DNA from: UMGS1251 sp036666555
GTDB lineage: Bacteria; Bacillota; Clostridia; Lachnospirales; Lachnospiraceae
NCBI GenBank assembly: GCA_036666555.1
Contig: JAVWVS010000007.1
Coordinates: forward strand, 1 to 64,000
Direction: 5' to 3'
DNA length: 64,000 nt
Within the stretch, counting starts at the first letter, position 1. Each line of letters starts with the position of its first letter. This document shows, one piece after another, positions 41,857 through 50,548 of this stretch. The notes beneath the pieces are model-generated. The model was not told the origin of the DNA. It did not search any database and saw only the letters and a program-made list of their open reading frames with translations. A program made the position numbers and the translations under genes.

Positions 41857-42756
41857 ATGACGAAAAACATGCAGAAATATTTGGATAAAGCAGAGGTATT
41901 GATTGAAGCACTTCCCTACATCCAACGTTTTAACCGAAAAATCATAGTGGTAAAATACGGTGGCAGTGCCATGGTGGATGAAGAACTGAAAAAAAGAGTT
42001 ATTCAAGACGTGACGTTATTGAAACTGGTAGGGTTTAAACCAATCATTGTCCACGGCGGTGGGAAGGAAATCAGTAAGTGGGTAGAAAAAGTAGGCATGA
42101 CTGCGGAATTTGTCAATGGATTACGAGTTACAGATGCCCAGACTATGGAAGTGGCAGAAATGGTGCTTGGAAAAGTCAATAAAAGTCTGGTACAACTGGT
42201 AGAAGAATTGGGTGTACGGGCAATTGGCATTAGTGGAAAAGATGGCGGGCTATTAAAGGTGGAGAAAAAACTGTCTGATGGTCAGGATATTGGTTTTGTA
42301 GGAGATATTACGAAAGTGAATACGGAAATTTTATATGATTTATTAGAAAAAGATTTCATTCCCATCATATGCCCCGTAGGATTGGATTCAGAATTCCAGA
42401 CGTATAATGTCAATGCAGATGATGCGGCATGTGCTATTGCACGGGCAATGAATGCAGAAAAACTGGCATTTTTAACAGATATTGAAGGCGTATACAAAGA
42501 TCCAAAGGATGCAGAAACATTGATTTCCGAATTGACAGCAGCAGAAGCAAATCAATTGATGGAAAATGGAAACATTGGTGGCGGCATGCTTCCGAAACTT
42601 CAAAATTGTGTGGATGCAGTGGAAAATGGAGTGGCCAGAGTACATATTTTAGATGGACGTATTCCACATTGTCTGTTGCTTGAAATCTTTACCAATCAAG
42701 GAATTGGAACTGCTATTTTAAAGGAATCAGAAAGTAGGTTTTATGATGGAAAATAA
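41857..42756 (+). CDS. argB: N-acetylglutamate kinase
   Basis: This 299-residue amino acid kinase phosphorylates N-acetylglutamate. VVKYGGSAM is the phosphate lysine region and IIVHGGGKEIS the glycine loop, with GNIGGGMLPKLQN near the end. The amino-terminal helix (KNMQKYLDKAEVLIEALPYIQRF) is the type that forms hexamers, so arginine feedback inhibition is likely. It overlaps argD by 14 bases. Confidence 0.97.
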   Translation: MTKNMQKYLDKAEVLIEALPYIQRFNRKIIVVKYGGSAMVDEELKKRVIQDVTLLKLVGFKPIIVHGGGKEISKWVEKVGMTAEFVNGLRVTDAQTMEVAEMVLGKVNKSLVQLVEELGVRAIGISGKDGGLLKVEKKLSDGQDIGFVGDITKVNTEILYDLLEKDFIPIICPVGLDSEFQTYNVNADDAACAIARAMNAEKLAFLTDIEGVYKDPKDAETLISELTAAEANQLMENGNIGGGMLPKLQNCVDAVENGVARVHILDGRIPHCLLLEIFTNQGIGTAILKESESRFYDGK

Positions 42757-43936
42757 AAGATATAGGGAAGAAGTAGGGCAGGCACTGGTGCATACTTATA
42801 ATCCATTCCCAGTAGTGCTTGAGCATGGCGAGGGGGGTTATCTTTATGATACAGAGGGAAAGGAATATTTAGATTATGCAGCAGGATATGCGGTTTCTTC
42901 TTTAGGGTATCATAATACAGAACTGGGAGAGGCATTAAAGAAACAAATCGATCAATTGTTTCACACTTCGAATTTGTATTATCACACTGTGACCAAGGAT
43001 GCGGCGGAGAGCTTGAAACGAATTACTCAGATGGACCGTATCTTTTTTACCAATAGCGGCGGAGAAGCAGTGGAGGGGGCGTTAAAAGCAGCAAGAAAAT
43101 ATGCCTATACAAAGAAAAGTGGGCGAACTCAATTCATTGCTATGAAAGAGTCCTTTCATGGACGAAGTTTGGGTGCATTGTCAGTAACTGGACATGATGC
43201 ATATCGAGCACCTTTTGAGCCACTTGTTCCCGGGGTGCAATTTGCTACATTCAATGATTTAGATAGTGTCCGAGCATTGATTACCGACCAGACTTGTGCC
43301 ATTATTTTAGAACCGGTGCAGGGAGAAGGAGGAATATATCCAGCTACAAAGGAGTTTATGGTAGGAATCCGCAAGTTGTGCAAGGAACACTCTATTTTGA
43401 TGATTTGTGATGAGGTACAATGTGGAATGGGACGTACCGGTTCTTGGTTTGCGTGGCAAGGGTATGAGGTGAAACCGGATATCATGACCATGGCGAAGGC
43501 GATTGGAAGTGGAATTCCGGTAGGTGCATTTGCTATGACCGAGCAAGTTGCCAAGTATTCGCTTACACCGGGGGACCATGGAACGACCTATGGTGGTAAT
43601 CCTTTGGCTTGTGCGGCGGTAAAGAAAACGGTGGAAATATTTGAACAAGAACAGTTGGTGGAACATGTAAAGCAGGTAACACCTTATTTAGAACAAGAAT
43701 TAGACAAAATAGTGGCAGAATTTGATTGCGTTTCATCCAGACACGGACAAGGGATGATGCAAGGAATCACCGTGACTAAGCCAATGAGTACCATTGTGAA
43801 TGCAGCACTTGACGAAGGGTTATTGCTGATTGGCGCAGGCGCTGATGTCATTCGGTTTGTGCCTCCTTTGATTATTACAGAAACACAGGTAGATGAAATG
43901 ATTCAAAAATTAAAAAAGGCACTGCAAAGAGGATAA
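42743..43936 (+). CDS. argD: Acetylornithine aminotransferase
   Basis: This class III PLP aminotransferase is 397 residues long. The PLP lysine is in IMTMAKAIGSGIPVGAF, and the aspartate is in LMICDEVQCGMGRTG. FFTNSGGEAVEGALK binds the cofactor phosphate. The start ATG 42743 (or the next ATG, 42746) lies within the end of argB behind GAAAGTAGG. It is the last gene of the operon. Confidence 0.96.
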   Translation: MMENKRYREEVGQALVHTYNPFPVVLEHGEGGYLYDTEGKEYLDYAAGYAVSSLGYHNTELGEALKKQIDQLFHTSNLYYHTVTKDAAESLKRITQMDRIFFTNSGGEAVEGALKAARKYAYTKKSGRTQFIAMKESFHGRSLGALSVTGHDAYRAPFEPLVPGVQFATFNDLDSVRALITDQTCAIILEPVQGEGGIYPATKEFMVGIRKLCKEHSILMICDEVQCGMGRTGSWFAWQGYEVKPDIMTMAKAIGSGIPVGAFAMTEQVAKYSLTPGDHGTTYGGNPLACAAVKKTVEIFEQEQLVEHVKQVTPYLEQELDKIVAEFDCVSSRHGQGMMQGITVTKPMSTIVNAALDEGLLLIGAGADVIRFVPPLIITETQVDEMIQKLKKALQRG

Positions 43937-44005
43937 AAACAGCATAGATACCCAATCGTTGGATATACTAAAATAAAGTTTACATCTAATTTTAGGAGGA
44001 ATACA

Positions 44006-44437
44006 ATGATTGGGTTTTTAATTGCATTATTATCGGGAGCGCTGATGAGTATACAAGGTGTATTCAATACACAGATTACAAAGACAACGGGAATGTGGGT
44101 GTCGAATGTATGGGTACAATTCAGCGCATTTGTGCTTTGCATTGTGGTATGGGCATTGATGGGAAGGGATAGTTTGGTGACCATAACAAAAGTGGAACCA
44201 AAATACATGTTATTGGGTGGAATCATTGGTGCAGGAATTACATGGACGGTTATTAAAAGTATGGAGCAATTAGGGCCTGCGAAAGCAGCACTTTTAATTG
44301 TAATTTCACAGTTAATTATTGCTTATGCCATTGAGCTTTTGGGATGGTTTGGTGTAGAGCAGCAGCCGTTGGACTGGAAGAAAGTGGGAGGCATGATAGT
44401 TGCACTTGCTGGGGTGACAATTTTTCAGTGGAAATGA
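44006..44437 (+). CDS. DUF606 (YdcZ-like) DMT-superfamily membrane protein
   Basis: This 143-residue protein has five predicted membrane helices. The motifs LLSGALMSIQGVFNTQITK and GAGITWTVIKSMEQLGPAKAALLIVISQL are typical of DUF606, half-size relatives of DMT transporters that often work as pairs. Only one copy is present here. The start ATG 44006 follows TAGGAGG. The substrate is unknown. Confidence 0.85.
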   Translation: MIGFLIALLSGALMSIQGVFNTQITKTTGMWVSNVWVQFSAFVLCIVVWALMGRDSLVTITKVEPKYMLLGGIIGAGITWTVIKSMEQLGPAKAALLIVISQLIIAYAIELLGWFGVEQQPLDWKKVGGMIVALAGVTIFQWK

Positions 44438-44438
44438 G

Positions 44439-44467
44439 TTGTATTTTGAAGAAAAGTCCGTTACAAT
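44439..44467 (+). promoter_or_regulatory. comEA: Promoter of comEA
   Basis: TTGTAT (44439-44444), 17 bases, TACAAT (44462-44467). Between it and the gene lies a 17-bp perfect palindrome at 44496-44512 (TATGTTTT, C, AAAACATA), directly before the ribosome-binding site GGGAGG. Confidence 0.6.
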
Positions 44468-44524
44468 AGAAGTGTCTAGCATAAAGGGGGTATCCTATGT
44501 TTTCAAAACATATGGGAGGATTTT

Positions 44525-45127
44525 ATGCGTAGAAAAAAAGAAAAACAGTATTGCTTTTTTGTGAGTGTGGTACTTCTTTTGAGTGTTCTATTATTTGGCT
44601 GTATGAAAAAGGAACCGGTTGCTTTAAAAGAAACAAAGATGAAAGAAAAGCAGACGAATCAAGAGACGAGGAAGACCAAAGAACCAAAGACAATTATGGT
44701 AGATGTTTGTGGTGCGGTGAACATACCGGGGGTATATGAACTACCTATGGGAAGCAGACTTTTTGAGGCAGTGAAAAAAGCGGGAGGCATGACGGAAGTG
44801 GCGGCTTCTGCCTATTTAAACCAAGCGGTTGTGCTAAAAGACGGAGAACAGATTTATGTGCCTACAACCGAAGAAGTAGTGAAGAATGAGGCACCATCCG
44901 AAGAAGGATTACAAGGCGATACAGGGAAAAGCGGGCAGGTGAATTTGAATACGGCCAGCAAAGAGGAACTGATGACCCTAACCGGAATTGGAGAAGCAAA
45001 AGCGGAAAGTATTATTGCATATCGGAAAGAACATGGAGGATTTCAGACCACGGATGAATTGAAGCAGATTCCGGGGATTAAGGATGCCATATTTAATAAG
45101 ATGAAAGAGCAGATTACAATTAAATGA
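44525..45127 (+). CDS. comEA: ComEA-like DNA-binding lipoprotein
   Basis: This 200-residue protein starts with a hydrophobic segment ending LLFGC, a lipobox-like site, so it is probably a lipoprotein, not the usual membrane-anchored ComEA. An SLBB domain (about residues 57-117, VDVCGAVNIPGVYELP) is followed by two helix-hairpin-helix motifs (NLNTASKEELMTLTGIGEAKAESI and LKQIPGIKDA). ComEA binds incoming double-stranded DNA and hands it to ComEC, whose gene lies 3 kb downstream in the same direction. Confidence 0.88.
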   Translation: MRRKKEKQYCFFVSVVLLLSVLLFGCMKKEPVALKETKMKEKQTNQETRKTKEPKTIMVDVCGAVNIPGVYELPMGSRLFEAVKKAGGMTEVAASAYLNQAVVLKDGEQIYVPTTEEVVKNEAPSEEGLQGDTGKSGQVNLNTASKEELMTLTGIGEAKAESIIAYRKEHGGFQTTDELKQIPGIKDAIFNKMKEQITIK

Positions 45128-45138
45128 GGGAGATAAGC

Positions 45139-45828
45139 ATGGGAAAAAAAGTATTAGTAGTAGATGATGAAAAATTAATTGTAAAAGGGATTCGTTTCAG
45201 CTTAGAACAAGATGGAATGGAAGTTGATTGTGCATATGACGGAGCAGAGGCCATTGAACTGGCAAAAGCAAACGAGTATGATTTACTTTTATTGGACGTC
45301 ATGTTACCTAAATTTGATGGATTTGAAGTATGCCAACAGATTCGTGATTTTTCCGATGTTCCAATTGTTATGTTGACAGCAAAAGGCGATGATATGGATA
45401 AGATTCTTGGTTTGGAATATGGAGCAGATGATTACATAACGAAGCCATTTAATATTCTGGAAGTGAAAGCGCGAATTAAAGCAATTATGCGCCGTACCGG
45501 AAAGAAAGAAGCGGATATAGAGAAGAATAAGACGATTGAAAAAGGAGATATGAGTATTGATTGTGAAAGCCGTAGAATTTTTATTGGAGAAAAAGAAATC
45601 AATTTAACTGCGAAAGAATTTGATCTTTTAGAACTTTTGGCAAGTAATCCAAACAAAGTGTACAGTAGAGAGAACCTTTTGAATATTGTATGGGGATATG
45701 AGTATCCCGGTGATGCAAGAACAGTGGACGTGCATGTGAGAAGATTGCGGGAAAAAATAGAAACCAATCCAAGTGATCCAAAGTATGTATATACAAAGTG
45801 GGGAGTTGGTTACTATTTTAGGGGGTAA
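45139..45828 (+). CDS. OmpR-family response regulator
   Basis: The start is ATG 45139 (MGKKVLVVDDEK) behind GAGGGAG. The receiver domain has the acidic pair Asp9-Asp10, phosphoacceptor Asp53 in LLLDVMLPKFDG, Thr80 and Lys102. The C-terminal winged helix contains LTAKEFDLLELLA and the recognition region DARTVDVHVRRLREKI. It resembles WalR/PhoP-type regulators. The kinase gene follows directly, and the target genes are unknown. Confidence 0.93.
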   Translation: MGKKVLVVDDEKLIVKGIRFSLEQDGMEVDCAYDGAEAIELAKANEYDLLLLDVMLPKFDGFEVCQQIRDFSDVPIVMLTAKGDDMDKILGLEYGADDYITKPFNILEVKARIKAIMRRTGKKEADIEKNKTIEKGDMSIDCESRRIFIGEKEINLTAKEFDLLELLASNPNKVYSRENLLNIVWGYEYPGDARTVDVHVRRLREKIETNPSDPKYVYTKWGVGYYFRG

Positions 45829-45829
45829 G

Positions 45830-47251
45830 ATTTCATTTCGGCAAAGATCATTTAGAAGTCTCCGGGTTCGGATTATCATACTGCTGGCAATATTTGGAAT
45901 GATTCCATGTATTTTAATTAAAACGGTGATTTTAGAAAGTTATGAAGATAGAGCGGTTTCTGTAAAAACAGCAGAAATCCAAAATCAATGTACCATTTTA
46001 AGCAATCAACTATGCAGTTCCAATTATTTAGCAAATCCAACATCAGAAATACTAAATGCGGAGATGACTCAGTTGACGAATATTTATAATGGACGAGTTA
46101 TGATTATCGATAAAAATTTCCATGTAGTGAAAGATACTTACCATCTGGACGAAGGGAAAACCATCGTTTCTGAGGATGTCATCAAGTGCTACAAAGGAAG
46201 GGAAACCAGTCAATATGATGGGAAGAATCGTTACATTGAAGTAACGGAACCTATTATGGATAGTGAGAATAAGAATATTATGGGTGTGATGCTGGTAAGC
46301 ATCTCTACAGATATTATCGTAGACAACCAAGATGTGTTAGAATCCAAGGCCAATGTGATTCAGACAACCATTATTGTGGTATTGCTGATTGTGGCGTGTT
46401 TTATTGCAAGTATTCTTGTGAGACCATTTGGTCGAATTACAAAAGTAATTGAAGATGTGACAGAAGGTTATGATGATGATAATCTTCATGAAAATGCTTA
46501 TACAGAAACAAAGTTAATTTCCGATGCGTTTAACAAGATGCTTGGAAGGCTGAAAGTAGTAGATGATTCCAGACAAGAATTTGTTTCCAATGTTTCTCAT
46601 GAACTAAAGACACCATTGACTTCTATGAAAGTGTTGGCAGATTCTTTGTTGACGCAACCGGATGCGCCAGTGGAATTGTATCAGGAATTCATGGGAGATA
46701 TTACAGAAGAAATTGAACGGGAAAATAAAATTATTAATGATTTGCTTTCGCTTGTGAAAATGGACAAGACGGCAGCGGGAGTCAATATCAAAGCAGAGAA
46801 TATTAATGATGTGGTAGAACGAATTTTAAAAAGGCTTCGTCCCATTGCAGCAGCCAGAAATATTGAAGTGGTATTTGAAAGCTTTCGCCCGGTAACGGCA
46901 GAAGTGGATGAGGTGAAATTATCTCTGGCACTTTCTAATTTAGTAGAAAATGCGATTAAGTATAATTCGGAAGATGGGTGGGTGCACGTATCACTCAATG
47001 CAGATCATAAATATTTTTATATTAAGGTGGCAGACTCCGGGATGGGAATTCCAAAGGAGGAACAGGAACATATTTTCGAACGGTTTTACCGAGTAGATAA
47101 ATCTCATTCAAGAGAAATAGGGGGGACCGGTCTGGGACTTGCAATTACGAGAAATGCCATTGTAGTACATCGAGGTGCAATTAAAGTTTTTAGTGAAGAA
47201 GGGGAAGGTACTACATTTACGGTACGTATTCCATTGAATTATATTGTATAG
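45830..47251 (+). CDS. Sensor histidine kinase
   Basis: This protein has two membrane helices flanking an outer sensor domain, then HAMP, HisKA (FVSNVSHELKTPLTSM) and HATPase (NLVENAIKYN, DSGMGIP, GGTGLGLAI). The start is odd. After the regulator's stop (45826-45828) there is no ATG, GTG or TTG before the first helix. GGGGG at 45821 is followed by ATT at 45830, which could be a rare start. In-frame ATGs at 45773 and 45785 lie inside the regulator gene and would add up to 19 residues. I list ATT as the most likely start. Confidence 0.85.
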   Translation: MSFRQRSFRSLRVRIIILLAIFGMIPCILIKTVILESYEDRAVSVKTAEIQNQCTILSNQLCSSNYLANPTSEILNAEMTQLTNIYNGRVMIIDKNFHVVKDTYHLDEGKTIVSEDVIKCYKGRETSQYDGKNRYIEVTEPIMDSENKNIMGVMLVSISTDIIVDNQDVLESKANVIQTTIIVVLLIVACFIASILVRPFGRITKVIEDVTEGYDDDNLHENAYTETKLISDAFNKMLGRLKVVDDSRQEFVSNVSHELKTPLTSMKVLADSLLTQPDAPVELYQEFMGDITEEIERENKIINDLLSLVKMDKTAAGVNIKAENINDVVERILKRLRPIAAARNIEVVFESFRPVTAEVDEVKLSLALSNLVENAIKYNSEDGWVHVSLNADHKYFYIKVADSGMGIPKEEQEHIFERFYRVDKSHSREIGGTGLGLAITRNAIVVHRGAIKVFSEEGEGTTFTVRIPLNYIV

Positions 47252-47264
47252 GAAAGGGACGAAT

Positions 47265-48176
47265 ATGAAAAAGTATATCAGCATAGTAGTGTGCATGTTG
47301 CTCATCGTCCTTTCTGCCTGTGGCACTGGAAAAAAGGTAAAAGAGACCGGCGTTTATATTTACTATGTCAATACAAGTGGTACGGCTCTGGAACGAAGCA
47401 ACTATGAAAAAAAATCAAAAGAGATAGACCGGGAAATCAAGCGAATGTTACAGCAGTTAAAAAAGGCACCAGAATCCATAGATTATCAGTCTGCCATTCC
47501 AGAAGGGGTAAAAATTACCGGATATCAACTGGAAAATGGTCTTTTGCGAGTGGATTTTAATAGTTCGTACGGAAATCTGGATGCTGTTTCAGAAGTGCTA
47601 TGCCGCTCAGCGGTAGTACAGACATTGACACAATTAAAGGGTGTGGAGTCTGTGGAATTTTACGTGGATGGAGTTCCACTGGTAAATCAGGAAGGAAATC
47701 CGATTGGTTATATGAAAGGTTCGGATTTTATTCAAAATACAGGGTCGACTATTAATACCTATCAAGTAAAAACGCTGCAGTTGTATTTTGCTAATAAAAA
47801 TGGAAAACAGTTAAATAAAGAAACCATTAATGTACGTTATAATAGCAATATGTCTGTAGAAAAATTAATTATGGAGCAATTAATGAAAGGTCCTGCCGGG
47901 GAAGAACATCTTCCCATTATTTCACCGGATACAAAATTACTTGGAGTATCGGTAAAAGACAGAATCTGCTATGTGAATTTTGATGAGGGATTTCTGGATA
48001 ATCATTATGATTTAGTTCCGGAAGTACCCATTTATGCCATTGTGAATTCTATTATAGATAGTGGGATGGCAAGTCAAGTGCAAATTTCTATTGCAGGAGA
48101 GACCGATGTGACCTTTAAGGGAACGATTTCATTGAATAAACCATTTGAAAGAAACCAGGAAATCATAGAGGAATAA
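47265..48176 (+). CDS. GerMN-domain lipoprotein
   Basis: The start is ATG 47265 behind GAAAGGGACG. The signal ends LIVLSACGT, a lipobox with Cys20. Two GerMN domains follow (about residues 75-150 and 200-290, with SYGNLDAVSE and FDEGFLDNHYDL as matching parts). The GerM family acts in spore formation and germination, and related lipoproteins sit beside two-component systems in other Firmicutes. It ends 2 bases before comEC. Confidence 0.85.
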   Translation: MKKYISIVVCMLLIVLSACGTGKKVKETGVYIYYVNTSGTALERSNYEKKSKEIDREIKRMLQQLKKAPESIDYQSAIPEGVKITGYQLENGLLRVDFNSSYGNLDAVSEVLCRSAVVQTLTQLKGVESVEFYVDGVPLVNQEGNPIGYMKGSDFIQNTGSTINTYQVKTLQLYFANKNGKQLNKETINVRYNSNMSVEKLIMEQLMKGPAGEEHLPIISPDTKLLGVSVKDRICYVNFDEGFLDNHYDLVPEVPIYAIVNSIIDSGMASQVQISIAGETDVTFKGTISLNKPFERNQEIIEE

Positions 48177-48178
48177 GT

Positions 48179-50377
48179 ATGAGGAAAAGACCATTATGTA
48201 TGGTATGTCTGGCTTTTTTGGTAGTGCGAACGCTCTTGTTCTTATGGGGAGGCGAAAAACTCGGCCATGATTTTCGCCCCTCCTTATTAGAAAAAACGGT
48301 GGAGAATAAAGAGCAAGTGACTGCTCGGGGTCAGATTTACAAAAAGGAACAAAAAGAAAAATACCAAGTATTATATTTGAAAAACAACATCATTACCCAT
48401 TCTGGGAAAAGAATCAAAGAATCCCACCTTATTGTATACGATCAAACATTTCTTCCCTGCTCCATTGGAAATCGTATTGTCGCTAATGGGAAAGTACAAT
48501 TTTTTGAACCGGAAAGAAATCCGGGTAATTTTAATCAAAAATTCTATTATCAAAAAGAACACATTCATGGATCTATCTGGTCCCAACAAATCACCATAGA
48601 AAACAAGAAAATTAATTTTTTGTCAGAAGGACTCTTCCAATTACGTAATCGTTGGACAGGGATTTTTTATCATGCACTGGGACATCAAGATGGTGCTGTG
48701 TTATGCGCAGTGCTATTGGGGGAAAAGGGGGAACTGGACCCAGAGTTGAAAGAACTTTATCAAAAAAATGGAATTGCACATATTCTGGCCATTTCGGGAC
48801 TTCACATTTCTTTTTTAGGATTAGGTCTATATCAGTTGTTGCGAAAAGCAGGATGCTCCTACAAAGTAGCGGGAACCGCAGGAGTAACGGTATTAAGCCT
48901 CTATGTATTGATGATTGGAATGGGAGTGTCCAGTATTCGTGCTTATTTGATGTTTGTACTGCGGATAGGAGCAGATGTGACCGGAAGGGCGTATGATATG
49001 ACTACCAGCGCAGCAATAGCGGCAGGATGTATTATTATGTGGCGCCCATTGTATTTGTTCGATGCAGGCTTTTTACTTTCATTTGGGGCGATTTGCGGCA
49101 TCGCGGTCATATGTCCAGCAGTGGCTTTGCTTTTTCCTTGTAAATGCAGAGGATTACAAGGATTATCCACAAGCTTGGGTATTCATCTGATGATGCTTCC
49201 CATTCTTTTATATTTCTTTTTTGAATTTCCCTTGTATTCATTTTTTTTGAATTTAATCGTCATCCCACTGATGTCTGTTTTGCTAGGCGTAGCTATGGTT
49301 GGAAGCGCCACGGCATTTATCTGGTGGGGCGGGGGAGCATTTATTTTAAAAAGCTGCAAAATTATTTTGGTGATTTATGAATGGCTGTGTCAGGTGGGAA
49401 TCCAGCTACCTTTTTCAAGAATTGTATTTGGCCAGCCAAAGTGGCAGCAAATTGTATTATATTATGCAGGGCTTCTGACAGTGGTCTGGCTTGGCTACCA
49501 TCGGATGCCATATAAAAAAGCAGTAACCGGTATTGTCATCATGCTTCTGGCAGGTATGGTAGCAGTGTGTGGATTTGGACATCAAAATAGGGGCAAGGTA
49601 AGGGCGGTGATGCTAGACGTTGGTCAAGGAGACGGTATTTTTTTAAAAGGACCCAAAGGTTCCAACTATTTTTTTGATGGGGGAAGCAGTGATGTGAAAC
49701 AAGTGGGAAAGTATCGCATGGAACCCTTTTTAAAATCGCAAGGAGTGGGAACATTAGATTATGTATTTATTTCCCATGGAGATGCAGATCACTTCAATGG
49801 TATAGAGGAAATGCTAAAGAGACAAAAAATTGGTATTTTTATTAAAACACTAGTGCTTCCATGCGAGGAAGTCCAAGATGATGTTCTGAAAAAACTTGCC
49901 CAAACAGCAAAAAAGGCTGGAACAAAGGTGGTGTTGATAGAGCCACAGGAGTTCGTGAGGGAAGGGATGATGACCATAAGATGCGTACAACCGGGTTCGG
50001 AGTTTGATGGTGAGTTAGGAAATGAAAGTTCGCTGGTATTTAGCATTACCTTTCAAAAATTTGATATGCTGCTTACTGGAGACGTGGAGGGGGCAGGGGA
50101 GGAACTTTTGACCAAGGGAGGAAAACTAAAACCGTATGATGTTTTAAAAGTTGCACATCATGGGTCCCAAAATTCCACTTCAGAAGAATTTTTGCAGCAG
50201 GTGCAGCCGGATTATGCACTGATATCTGCCGGTCGGGAAAATCGGTATGGGCATCCACATACGGTGACGTTAGAAAAATTAAAGAAAATGGGGAGTAAAA
50301 TTTATGGAACACCTGAAAATGGAGCAATAGAAATGATTACGAATGGGGAAAAATTATGGATAGGAAAGGCGAATTAA
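48179..50377 (+). CDS. comEC: ComEC/Rec2 DNA-uptake channel
   Basis: This 732-residue protein carries single-stranded DNA across the membrane. A DUF4131-like amino-terminal OB-fold segment (about 50-150) is followed by the Competence domain with ILAISGLHISFLGLGLYQLL and several membrane helices. A C-terminal metallo-beta-lactamase domain has VGQGDGIFLKG, FISHGDADHFNG, LLTGDVEG and VAHHGSQNSTS, so its nuclease site looks intact. The start ATG 48179 follows GAGGAATA. Confidence 0.95.
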   Translation: MRKRPLCMVCLAFLVVRTLLFLWGGEKLGHDFRPSLLEKTVENKEQVTARGQIYKKEQKEKYQVLYLKNNIITHSGKRIKESHLIVYDQTFLPCSIGNRIVANGKVQFFEPERNPGNFNQKFYYQKEHIHGSIWSQQITIENKKINFLSEGLFQLRNRWTGIFYHALGHQDGAVLCAVLLGEKGELDPELKELYQKNGIAHILAISGLHISFLGLGLYQLLRKAGCSYKVAGTAGVTVLSLYVLMIGMGVSSIRAYLMFVLRIGADVTGRAYDMTTSAAIAAGCIIMWRPLYLFDAGFLLSFGAICGIAVICPAVALLFPCKCRGLQGLSTSLGIHLMMLPILLYFFFEFPLYSFFLNLIVIPLMSVLLGVAMVGSATAFIWWGGGAFILKSCKIILVIYEWLCQVGIQLPFSRIVFGQPKWQQIVLYYAGLLTVVWLGYHRMPYKKAVTGIVIMLLAGMVAVCGFGHQNRGKVRAVMLDVGQGDGIFLKGPKGSNYFFDGGSSDVKQVGKYRMEPFLKSQGVGTLDYVFISHGDADHFNGIEEMLKRQKIGIFIKTLVLPCEEVQDDVLKKLAQTAKKAGTKVVLIEPQEFVREGMMTIRCVQPGSEFDGELGNESSLVFSITFQKFDMLLTGDVEGAGEELLTKGGKLKPYDVLKVAHHGSQNSTSEEFLQQVQPDYALISAGRENRYGHPHTVTLEKLKKMGSKIYGTPENGAIEMITNGEKLWIGKAN

Positions 50378-50480
50378 AGGGAAAAATATGTTTAATATTT
50401 AACAAACACGAAAATGTGTACAATATTCCAAAAAAAAATTGTGAATTTTAACAGTTTTCGTAGAAAATGAAAGAGAAAGG

Positions 50481-50509
50481 TTGACGTATTGCACAATTCC
50501 ACGCATAAT
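50481..50509 (+). promoter_or_regulatory. hppA: Promoter of the pyrophosphatase gene
   Basis: TTGACG (50481-50486), 17 bases, CATAAT (50504-50509), 40 bases before the start codon. Confidence 0.65.
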
Positions 50510-50548
50510 AATAAAGGATAGTACAAATTTATGGGAGGGTTTAACAAG

